Assembly (NCBI GenBank): GCA_017618495.1
Contig: JAFZUD010000188.1
Location: 1-18,845 of the forward strand
DNA: 18,845 nucleotides
Source of the DNA: Bacilli bacterium
GTDB lineage: Bacteria; Bacillota_I; Bacilli_A; RFN20; CAG-826
Reading direction: 5' to 3'
Numbering within the stretch: position 1 is the first letter of the stretch; each line of letters opens with the position of its first letter. Below, one piece after another: positions 1-6,613 of this stretch. The position numbers and the translations under genes are program-made. Below the pieces are notes generated by a model. It was not told the origin of the DNA and ran no database searches. It was given only the letters and a program-made list of their open reading frames with translations.

Positions 1-2
1 CC

Positions 3-1520
3 CTCTTCCGTTTAGCCGGTGCCACCATCGGCGCCGATGGCAAATTGACCACCGATACCGATCGTTGGACCTTCGGTTCCATCGCCAAGAGCTTCTCCGA
101 TGATGAAGGAAGCGCCAAGAACTTTGGTGAATACGGCATCATGGAAAAGACCATGGCTCAGGACCTTGTCCACGAATTCAAACTTGGCACCTATGCCTTT
201 GAATCCCTTTATAGCGCGAGAGAAAAAGCTTCCCCAGAGGCCTACAAGCTTATGCCAGGTCTTGAGGAAGACGCTGCCAGTGCCGCCGATATCGACACCA
301 AGCAGACCCTTCTCGACAGCAACACCACAGTCTACGACTACTTTGCAAACTTCGATGATGATAACGACGGCCACGCCGATGGTGTAGGTCAGATTCCGTT
401 CGGCGCCGCTATTGCCTTATATGATACTAAGAAGGTCGTCACTGATGCCGCCGGCAACCCTGTCTGGAACGACAATCAGGATTCTTTCTATCCAAGAAAC
501 GTCATCTATAACAAGTACTTCAACAAACACAACGTCTGTGTCATCACTCCAAACGTCATCGGCAGCAACTACAAATCCGCTCTCCTTGACGCTACGAGCA
601 AAGCTTCCGCCACTACCATCCTTGGTGGTTATGCCTTAAGCGCCGATGGCAAGAGCGTCACTGCCGAAGACTTCAAGGGATCCTATAGCGCCCAGCTCGG
701 TGCTCTCCCAGGATTCAGCGTCGACACCACCAACGTCCTTTCTGGTGCTGACTTCGCCCACAACGTTCTCACCAACGAAAAAGGTCAGGTTGTCTTAGCC
801 GTCAGAGCCGGTGCCGGTTCTAGCTACCAGGGCATCCACTTCATGACCGTTGAGAGAAGCGCCCTTAACAAATACGGCCTCAAACTCGATGGCGCCAAAT
901 ACGTCGAAGCTACCGCTGCTGACCTTGGCACCGTTACCGAGCTTGGAACCGTCGGTGGAAAGAAAGCCGAGAAGATCGCTTACACCAGCGCAGCCACTTC
1001 CCTTTCCGACTACTACACCCCATACGCTCCAAACGAAGTCGACTATCCAAAGTATGGCGAGAACAAAGCCGTCAATACCTTCGTCAACTTCAACAAGACC
1101 GAGACCAATGAGTGGTCCGATCGTGTTAAGACCATCACTGGCGCCATCATTGGCTTCAACAGCAACCTTAACACCTACTACTTCCAGAGACTTTGCGAGA
1201 GCGGTGCCATCACCTTCGCCGACAAAGACCTTGAAGATTCCATCAAGAACTACTCCGTTACCAAACGTCAGAGCTCTGTCGATGACAACTTCGAGACCTG
1301 GAAGAGAAACTGGCTTGAGTACGCTGAAATGCTCGAAGCCCAGCAAGCCCAGCGTTTCGAGAACTTCGGAACCATCAAGGGCGAGCTCATCACTGAGTTA
1401 GCCGCTATCTCTTATAGCCAAGCCAACCAGGATGTCCAGAACCTCGACGTCACCGTCGCCGGCACCACCAACTTAGCCGGACTTTGGAAGGAAGGAGGAG
1501 CCTGCTACTATGGCAAATAA
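3..1520 (+). CDS. 3' part of a large secreted-type protein, possibly a divergent PrsA/parvulin-like foldase
   Basis: The reading frame is open from the first bases of the window, so this is the C-terminal 505 residues of a longer protein. The TTG at 45 is only an internal leucine codon. I do not recognise the family with certainty. Two stretches loosely resemble the parvulin pattern of PrsA-type foldases: near nt 96-200 (FSDDEGSAKNFGEYG, then a region like 'vpEFe.aaF') and near nt 785-860 (VVLAVRAG, then SYQGIHFMTVERS, like the closing 'GyHiikV' strand). It also carries an Asp-rich loop, DDDNDGHADG, at nt 354-383 that looks like a calcium-binding loop. The rest is rich in Thr, Ala, Asn and Tyr with no membrane segment, as expected for an extracytoplasmic protein. 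Codon choice is strongly biased (ACC, GCC, ATC, AAC, mostly CCA for Pro), which suggests high expression. It overlaps the next gene by 11 bases, so the two are co-transcribed. That a gene is here is near certain; the foldase idea is weak. Confidence 0.85.
   Translation, partial: LFRLAGATIGADGKLTTDTDRWTFGSIAKSFSDDEGSAKNFGEYGIMEKTMAQDLVHEFKLGTYAFESLYSAREKASPEAYKLMPGLEEDAASAADIDTKQTLLDSNTTVYDYFANFDDDNDGHADGVGQIPFGAAIALYDTKKVVTDAAGNPVWNDNQDSFYPRNVIYNKYFNKHNVCVITPNVIGSNYKSALLDATSKASATTILGGYALSADGKSVTAEDFKGSYSAQLGALPGFSVDTTNVLSGADFAHNVLTNEKGQVVLAVRAGAGSSYQGIHFMTVERSALNKYGLKLDGAKYVEATAADLGTVTELGTVGGKKAEKIAYTSAATSLSDYYTPYAPNEVDYPKYGENKAVNTFVNFNKTETNEWSDRVKTITGAIIGFNSNLNTYYFQRLCESGAITFADKDLEDSIKNYSVTKRQSSVDDNFETWKRNWLEYAEMLEAQQAQRFENFGTIKGELITELAAISYSQANQDVQNLDVTVAGTTNLAGLWKEGGACYYGK
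1492..1498 (+). promoter_or_regulatory. Shine-Dalgarno site of the lipoprotein gene, inside the upstream gene
   Basis: AAGGAGG lies 11 bases before the ATG at 1510. It sits inside the last codons of the preceding gene, which overlaps the start by 11 bases. This fixes the start and suggests translational coupling of the two secreted-protein genes. Confidence 0.8.
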
Positions 1521-3192
1521 ATTTAAAAAGGTTTTAACCTTAACCGCCGCTGCTTTAGCGTTCGGACTCACCAGCTGCGACCTTGTCGAAGCTAAGCTCC
1601 CAGAAGACATGAACGTCCTCACCTTCGCTGATGGCGAGGAAGTCTACAACAACCAGCTTTCCAAAATCTACGATGCCCTTGTGAGCAGTGGCGACACCAA
1701 CTCACAGCGCGTCCTCAACAACATCCTCTACCTCTATAGTGAAGCCACCTTTGGCTCCTTCTATGATGTGGTCGATGGCTCCACCACCACTTACGGCATC
1801 AAGAGTGCCGTCGAAGGTGGCGAGGCCAGTGCTGCCTTCTCCTCCTACATCGAAGCCCACAAGGCCATGCAGGTCATCGAGAATGGCTCCATCAACAAAG
1901 CCAAGTCCTACACCAAGGTCAAGAACATGTACGCCGAGATCGTCGGCCGTATCTACAAGCAGTTCTACAGCTACGTCCTCGATGCCTCTTACCAGGACAG
2001 ATCCCGTTTCTGCGAGGAGAAGTTCTATCAGGCTCAGGTCAAGAACTACTACGATCTTGGCGCTGCCTACTACACCACCGATGAGGCTAACTACTATGTC
2101 CCAGTGAACGGTGCTTTCCGTCTTGATGACACTTACACCGCTGACGATCAGCTCAAAGATTACTTCAAAGATCTCTTCGCCACCTATAAGAACTACATCG
2201 AGCTCAACATCCTTCCAGACATCTATAGAAGCGAGTTAACCGCTCAGTACCTCTACACCCAGAACATCTACCAGATCCGTAACACCATGGCTCGTAAGAT
2301 CGACTATGTCGCTCTCAGCGAGAACAGTGACTACAACGGTAAAGTCAAAGACTTGATGAACGCTTACTGCAAGCTCATCGTCAACGCCGGCAAGCAAGAT
2401 GCCTATGACTTCACCTGGTTAGACAGAGTCAACAAAGGCGCCGAAGCCGCCATCATCGCCGATACCATGGCTCAGGCCCTCTACACCGAAGCTGGCTGGA
2501 CCCTCAGACACATCACCGTCGGTGGTCAGAACTATGACTACTACTGTGAGTCCGTCTTCGGAACCACCTGCCTTAAGTACCAGAAGCTCCTTGACAAGAC
2601 CACCCGTGACGAGACCGAACTCACCAACATCGAAAGTGACTTCACCTCCAACGGCGCCTACACCAAGGAAACCGGCTTCAAGATCAAACTCAACCAGCTC
2701 CTTGCTGACAACAACACCGAGTATGATTGGTACACTTCCGGAACCCTCAACGGCATCCCAGCTGACATGGCCACCCGTGCCTTCAAGATTCAGGTCGCCA
2801 ACGAGCTCGATGACAATGACGCCACCGAGAAGTATCTCCGCAAGATCGCCGATGACGGTGCCACCACCAAGAATGCTTACTTGATGCCAGCCAACTACGA
2901 AACCGGCACCGAATATCCATACTTGGTCCAGGATTCCAGCAAGTACTACATCGTCAAAGTCGAGGAGGCCACCAAGGCCGCTAAGCTCAATGAGAGCTAC
3001 AAAAACGACTACTATGGCGACGAAAAGGCTGAGATCATCGCCCGTAAGATTGCTTACAGCTTAAGCAGTTCTGACACCTGGAAGAAAGCCGCCAACACCT
3101 ACTACGTTGAGCAAATGGCTGCCATCTTCCACGATGACTATGTCCTCGAGTACTTCGAGCACACCTTCCCAGAGATCTTCGAGAACAATTAA
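1510..3192 (+). CDS. Predicted lipoprotein, possibly a divergent PrsA-like foldase
   Basis: This is a 560-residue protein with a classical lipoprotein signal peptide: a basic start (MANKFKKV), a hydrophobic core, and the lipobox LTSC with the acylated cysteine at residue 23 followed by Asp. It should therefore be anchored to the outer face of the cell membrane. No domain is clearly recognisable. The first part of the mature chain (about 35-75, FADGEEVYNNQLSKIYDAL then a helical stretch) is reminiscent of the SurA/PrsA N-terminal fold ('nGe.it...l'). A short strand near residues 475-485 (KYYIVKVEEA) resembles the end of a parvulin domain. The bulk is helical and rich in Tyr, Asp, Ala and Lys. 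The ATG is supported by AAGGAGG 11 bases upstream, and it overlaps the previous gene by 11 bases. The terminator at 3217 closes the unit. In Bacillus, prsA, hit and yhaM lie close together (recalled), and HIT and YhaM genes follow here, which mildly supports the foldase guess. An unrelated secreted protein or substrate-binding lipoprotein is also possible. Confidence 0.85.
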   Translation: MANKFKKVLTLTAAALAFGLTSCDLVEAKLPEDMNVLTFADGEEVYNNQLSKIYDALVSSGDTNSQRVLNNILYLYSEATFGSFYDVVDGSTTTYGIKSAVEGGEASAAFSSYIEAHKAMQVIENGSINKAKSYTKVKNMYAEIVGRIYKQFYSYVLDASYQDRSRFCEEKFYQAQVKNYYDLGAAYYTTDEANYYVPVNGAFRLDDTYTADDQLKDYFKDLFATYKNYIELNILPDIYRSELTAQYLYTQNIYQIRNTMARKIDYVALSENSDYNGKVKDLMNAYCKLIVNAGKQDAYDFTWLDRVNKGAEAAIIADTMAQALYTEAGWTLRHITVGGQNYDYYCESVFGTTCLKYQKLLDKTTRDETELTNIESDFTSNGAYTKETGFKIKLNQLLADNNTEYDWYTSGTLNGIPADMATRAFKIQVANELDDNDATEKYLRKIADDGATTKNAYLMPANYETGTEYPYLVQDSSKYYIVKVEEATKAAKLNESYKNDYYGDEKAEIIARKIAYSLSSSDTWKKAANTYYVEQMAAIFHDDYVLEYFEHTFPEIFENN

Positions 3193-3216
3193 TCTCGAAC
3201 TCAAAACAAAAAAATT

Positions 3217-3242
3217 GAGGCGGTTAATTCCGCCTCTTTTTT
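3217..3242 (+). terminator. Rho-independent terminator after the lipoprotein gene
   Basis: A perfect 7-bp stem GAGGCGG / CCGCCTC with the loop TTAATT is followed by TTTTTT. It begins 24 bases after the stop codon at 3192. A run of A on the 5' side would let the hairpin work in both directions, but no gene approaches from the right. Confidence 0.92.
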
Positions 3243-3264
3243 ATACCTATTATTAATAAGGATA

Positions 3265-3288
3265 TATAATTACTTAGAACATTCGAGG
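3265..3288 (+). promoter_or_regulatory. Promoter -10 and SD of the HIT gene
   Basis: A perfect TATAAT occupies 3265-3270, just downstream of the terminator. GAGG at 3285-3288 lies 7 bases before the ATG at 3296. The -35 is poor: TTATAC at 3241-3246 is spaced 18 but shows little match. The HIT gene is therefore probably its own transcription unit. Confidence 0.55.
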
Positions 3289-3295
3289 TTACATT

Positions 3296-3718
3296 ATGAA
3301 AGACGTATTTTGCCGTATCATCGATGGGGAGATCCCATCAACCAAGGTCTATGAGGATGATGACGTTCTCGCCATCCTTGATATCTCCCAGACCACGAAA
3401 GGGCACACTCTCGTCATTCCTAAGAAGCATTACGATAACTTTTTGGCTTGCCCACTAGAGACCATGGAAAAGGTCATGGCCGTCGCTCAAAGAATCGGAC
3501 AGGCTGAGATGGGCGTCCTTGGCGCAAAAGGCGTCAATATCCTTACCAATGTGGGTGAAGTCGCTGGACAAAGCGTCAACCACTTCCACGTCCACGTCAT
3601 CCCTCGCTACATCGGTGGCGAAGGCGGATTCCAAATCACCATGAAAGGACAAGACACATCCGGAATGGATCTGCCTCGTCTTGCCATGCAGATTTCTGAC
3701 GAACTTAAGAACGAATAA
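3296..3718 (+). CDS. hit: HIT-family nucleotide hydrolase/transferase (Hit-like)
   Basis: This 140-residue protein has the usual length for a bacterial Hint-branch HIT protein. These enzymes act in the cytoplasm on nucleoside phosphoramidates or AMP-lysine-type substrates; the physiological substrate is generally unclear. The histidine triad is plain: NHFHVHVIPR, with His96, His98 and His100. The N-terminal pattern (CRIIDGEIPSTKVYEDD, then FLACPLETMEKV) and IPKKHYDNF are typical of the family. The start is the ATG with GAGG 7 bases upstream. The gene is bounded by the terminator at 3217 on its left. On its right the stop codon directly abuts the stop codon of the convergent YhaM gene. The family assignment is very secure. 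Confidence 0.95.
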   Translation: MKDVFCRIIDGEIPSTKVYEDDDVLAILDISQTTKGHTLVIPKKHYDNFLACPLETMEKVMAVAQRIGQAEMGVLGAKGVNILTNVGEVAGQSVNHFHVHVIPRYIGGEGGFQITMKGQDTSGMDLPRLAMQISDELKNE

Positions 3719-3725
3719 TTATTCG
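3712..3725. repeat. 14-bp perfect palindrome over two abutting stop codons
   Basis: The sequence CGAATAATTATTCG is its own reverse complement and is centred on the junction of the HIT stop (3716-3718) and the YhaM stop (3719-3721). Six flanking bases on each side (AAGAAC at 3707-3712, GTTCTT at 3728-3733) can also pair, with a 3-base bulge. It may be a weak bidirectional terminator, although neither side has a real T run. It may also simply follow from the two stops facing each other. Confidence 0.4.
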
Positions 3726-4669
3726 CGGTTCTTCTTCTCGTAAGAAGGAACGTAATAGGCTCTCCCATCGAGAGCGAAGATCTTTTCGGTGAACGACCCT
3801 AGGTCGGCGTTTTCGACTGCCTTGTCGACGATGTTCATCTTCGCGTCGAAGTCATCGATCATGGCAAGGGCCAAAGCCTCTCTAGTAAGAGGAGGGACTG
3901 GTGAGCCGAATTCTGGCTTAGAGTGATGGGAGGCGATCATATGCTCGAGGAGGGTGAGCTTCTCGCCTTCGATCTTGAGCTCTTTGCAAGCCATTCTGAT
4001 TTCGGCGACCATGATGGAGATGTGGCCAACCAAATTGCCTTCGATGGTGTACTTAGTGGCGATTGGACCAGATAATTCGATGGTCTTTCCAAGGTCATGG
4101 ATGAGAGCGCCGGCAATAACCCAATCACGGTTTAGTTTGGTGTAGAGCTTGCAGACCTGTTCCGCTAAATCGGCCATGCAGAGTGAGTGGTAAAGAAGTC
4201 CGCTAGCGAAGTTATGGTGATTCCTCACCGCGGCTGGATGGATGACGTATTTGTCGTGGAACTTGTTAACGAGATAAGTGACGAGTTTCTTAAGGTCTTC
4301 GTCTTTGAGTGATTCGATGTAGGAATTGAGTTTCTTCTCGAGTTCTTCCCTTGGGACAGGAGCCTGAGGGACAAATTTGGTGACATCGACGTCAGAGACG
4401 GACACCTGGGCACCGGAAATGATTTTGAACTGAAGGGTTCCTTTGTATTTGAGGACCTCTCCTTCAACGGCGACGATGTTGCCTTCTTTGAAGACCTCTA
4501 AATCACCATCGAAAACATCCCACTTCTTTCCAAGGATGGATCCGGTTGAGTCCTGAAGGGTGACGTTGAGATAGCTTCTCCCTTGGGTGGTGACGCATTT
4601 GTCGACCTGAGTGACAAGCAATTGGTTGAAGACGTGCTGACCGTCTTCGAAGTCTTTGATCATTTCCAT
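3719..4669 (-). CDS. yhaM: 3'-5' exoribonuclease YhaM (OB fold plus HD domain)
   Basis: This 316-residue protein matches the usual YhaM length and layout. Residues about 10-95 form an OB-fold nucleic-acid-binding domain (VTTQGRSYLNVTLQDSTGSI, then EGEVLKYKGTLQFKI). Residues about 145-290 are an HD-type phosphohydrolase domain with the metal-site candidates His151/His152, His161, the HD pair in IHDLGK (191-192), His216 and the HH pair at 248-249. YhaM trims RNA, and in some species DNA, from the 3' end in a metal-dependent way and takes part in mRNA turnover. It is the last gene of the minus operon. Its ATG directly follows the RecX TAA with no gap, and GAGGAGG lies 8 bases upstream. A second ATG two codons in (4663) would also fit but is farther from the SD. 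Confidence 0.95.
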   Translation of the reverse strand: MEMIKDFEDGQHVFNQLLVTQVDKCVTTQGRSYLNVTLQDSTGSILGKKWDVFDGDLEVFKEGNIVAVEGEVLKYKGTLQFKIISGAQVSVSDVDVTKFVPQAPVPREELEKKLNSYIESLKDEDLKKLVTYLVNKFHDKYVIHPAAVRNHHNFASGLLYHSLCMADLAEQVCKLYTKLNRDWVIAGALIHDLGKTIELSGPIATKYTIEGNLVGHISIMVAEIRMACKELKIEGEKLTLLEHMIASHHSKPEFGSPVPPLTREALALAMIDDFDAKMNIVDKAVENADLGSFTEKIFALDGRAYYVPSYEKKNRE

Positions 4670-5464
4670 TTATAGTACCTCCTCTAGGTATTGGTTAATG
4701 CTTTGGATCTCGTAGCCTTTCCTGGCTAGAGCGGCAAACATATGTTGCCTTAAGTCGTAGCCCTCGTATTTGCGTTTATATTGTTTTAAGAGGGTTTCGC
4801 CGGTGATTTTTAGATTTTTGGATTCGTTTTTGCTGCTTTTTTTGTAACTCGAGACCGCTTTAGAGGCAATGCCATATGAGAAGCCTCTTCTTTGAAGCGC
4901 CTCAATCGCTTTGGCGAGTTTGGCGTTATACGGATATCTGTCGTACTTCTTCTCGATTTGGGATGCAGCGACCTTAGCGTGCTCAAGCTCGTGGGTGAAT
5001 CTAAGGGCGTTCACAATCTCTGGATCAATCACTTTCTTATGGAGAAGGTCGTCTTTGATTCTCTCTTCGCCATAAAGGAGATTCTCTTTCTCCTCTTTGT
5101 ATTCTTTGGCGAGTTCTTTGTCATCGAGAAGGCCTGCTTTCTTTAAGCGGGTTATGACGTTGGCGACGCTTTGTTCCTCTTTCTGTTTGGCCTTGAGCTT
5201 CATGACGATCTCGAAGGTGCTGTAGCAGCCTTTGGAAGCCAAGGAGAGGCCATACTGATAGAGGCTATCCTGTTTGATCTTGAATAAGAGTTCCTGATAT
5301 TCCTTGGAAGTGAGCTCTTTGCCGACGTAGAGATAGTAATCGCTAAAGACATCTTGGCTGATCTCGACTTTGTCCGCGCCGAAATAGACACTCACCTTTC
5401 TCTTCTTCGGAGAAAAGGAGATCTTGGTTATCGTTTTACCAGTTCTTTTTGATGGCGCGTTCAT
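4670..5464 (-). CDS. recX: RecX-family regulatory protein
   Basis: This is a 264-residue protein typical of the long Bacillota form of RecX, a cytoplasmic protein that binds RecA filaments and modulates recombination. The chain starts with ITKISFSPKKRKVSVYF at about 12-28, the lead-in seen in Bacilli RecX. It continues with repeated three-helix modules that hold the family signatures LASKGCYSTFEIVMKLKAK (about 95-113) and VITRLKKAGLLDDKELAKEY (about 122-141), then further tandem helical repeats ending in AALARKGYEIQSINQYL. The start is forced: no other ATG, GTG or TTG precedes the conserved region. As a result the gene overlaps the glycosyltransferase gene by 29 bases, an unusually long overlap. 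The SD is weak (AAAGGA about 12 bases upstream). It is co-transcribed with envelope-type genes upstream and yhaM downstream. Confidence 0.93.
   Translation of the reverse strand: MNAPSKRTGKTITKISFSPKKRKVSVYFGADKVEISQDVFSDYYLYVGKELTSKEYQELLFKIKQDSLYQYGLSLASKGCYSTFEIVMKLKAKQKEEQSVANVITRLKKAGLLDDKELAKEYKEEKENLLYGEERIKDDLLHKKVIDPEIVNALRFTHELEHAKVAASQIEKKYDRYPYNAKLAKAIEALQRRGFSYGIASKAVSSYKKSSKNESKNLKITGETLLKQYKRKYEGYDLRQHMFAALARKGYEIQSINQYLEEVL
4678..4684 (-). promoter_or_regulatory. Shine-Dalgarno site of yhaM, inside recX
   Basis: GAGGAGG (minus strand) lies within the last codons of recX, 8 bases from the ATG at 4669. It selects the first of two nearby ATGs and couples yhaM translation to recX. 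Confidence 0.75.
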
Positions 5465-6611
5465 AGACGTGCAAAATCCTTTCGTAGAAAGATTCCATGG
5501 AATATGGCTCTAAGCCTTCGATGGCTTTGGCGATTATGTCTTTCTTTTTCTCTATATCAAGCGTGGACACCATCTCAAGCTTCTTGGCCATATCGACTTC
5601 ATCGACGAAGAAGAAGCCGTTCTCGTTGTCGGTGATGGTGTTCTTCAAGGTATCGTCGTAGCGGCAAAGGAGAACGATGCCTGAGGCCATCGCTTCCATG
5701 AAGGTGAGGCCTTGGGTCTCGGTGATAGACGCGGAGACGAAGACATCTCCCAAGTGATAATAGAGAGGGACGGTATCAGGTGAGACAGGTCCAACGAAGC
5801 GGACGTTCTCAGAGATGCCTAGCTTTGTGGCAAGGGCTTTGAGCGATTCGAGAGCAGGCCCTCCTCCCACTATTACAAATAGAGTCTTTTTCTTCGGTTT
5901 TTTGTATAAATATTCGGCATAGCCTCTAAGACACACGTCAATCGACTTCTCTTTGGCGACACGACCGATAGAAAGAACGACGAAGGTATCTTTGCTGATG
6001 CCAAGGTCTTCTTTGATTTCAGAGAGCCTTTCTTGGTCGACGTTCTCTTTCTTGAAAGCGTCGAAATCGATGCCGGTTGGGATGACGTTGATATAGGAGT
6101 CTACGTTGATGAAACGCATGTACTCTTTGATCTTCTGGCTTGGTGTGATGAATTCATCCGCTTCCTTGGAAGTATGACGGACATATCTTCTGACAATGTT
6201 CTTGGCGATACGGTCAAAGACCTTTCCAGGGACGTAATGGGTGTAGTCCTCATACGAAGTATGGTAGGTGTAAACCGTTGGGGCGCTTAAGTTGGTCGCG
6301 GCGATGAAACCGAACTGGCCAATGCCAGCGTCGGTCTGGATGTGAATGACGTCCGGCTTGAAGGCACGGAGGATCTTCATGGCTTTGCTGTTATAGAAGC
6401 CGGCCATACGGTAATCGTAGAGGAACTTAAGCTCAATGCCCTGAATACGGACGATATCCCCTTCTTCGAGAAGGTCATTGCCGTATGGGTTCGTGGTGAA
6501 AACCTTGACCTTATGGCCATGGCTCACGAAAGCGCGGTAAAGGTTACGGGTGCTTGTGGCTACGCCGTTGATCTCTGGTGGGTAGGTGTCACTGAAGATT
6601 GCTACTCTCAT
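5436..6611 (-). CDS. GT4-family glycosyltransferase, probably acting on diacylglycerol or a related lipid
   Basis: This 391-residue protein is a GT-B fold enzyme of family GT4. The N-terminal half has the acceptor-domain signature IFSDTYPPEINGVATST (5-21). The C-terminal half has the donor-binding signatures VVLSIGRVAKEKSID (211-225) and the EX7E pair Glu298/Glu306 in ETQGLTFMEAMASG. There is no transmembrane span, so it should be cytoplasmic or peripheral at the membrane. The overall look, including YTYHTSYEDYTHYVPG, resembles the 1,2-diacylglycerol 3-glucosyltransferases of Mollicutes and Streptococcus, but the sugar and acceptor are inferred. It begins 2 bases after the membrane-protein gene at 6614, with a GAGG-type SD in that gene's end, so the two are tightly co-expressed. 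Other GT4 functions, such as mannosylation or capsule synthesis, cannot be excluded. Confidence 0.92.
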   Translation of the reverse strand: MRVAIFSDTYPPEINGVATSTRNLYRAFVSHGHKVKVFTTNPYGNDLLEEGDIVRIQGIELKFLYDYRMAGFYNSKAMKILRAFKPDVIHIQTDAGIGQFGFIAATNLSAPTVYTYHTSYEDYTHYVPGKVFDRIAKNIVRRYVRHTSKEADEFITPSQKIKEYMRFINVDSYINVIPTGIDFDAFKKENVDQERLSEIKEDLGISKDTFVVLSIGRVAKEKSIDVCLRGYAEYLYKKPKKKTLFVIVGGGPALESLKALATKLGISENVRFVGPVSPDTVPLYYHLGDVFVSASITETQGLTFMEAMASGIVLLCRYDDTLKNTITDNENGFFFVDEVDMAKKLEMVSTLDIEKKKDIIAKAIEGLEPYSMESFYERILHVYERAIKKNW

Positions 6612-6613
6612 CG

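Noticed and set aside
45..47. TTG as the start of the first gene
   Set aside because: The frame is open upstream to the window edge and continues in the same style (LFRLAGATIGADGK), with no SD before the TTG. The gene is truncated by the window.
795..1401. 183-residue open frames on both strands within the first secreted gene
   Set aside because: Low-complexity translations (Ser/Thr/Pro-rich on plus, Gly/Val-rich on minus) are shadows of the strong codon bias of the real gene.
3728..3751. Hairpin GTTCTTCTT/AAGAAGGAAC as a terminator for the HIT gene
   Set aside because: A 9-bp stem with a bulged G can be drawn, but no T run follows on either strand and the sequence is the coding end of yhaM.
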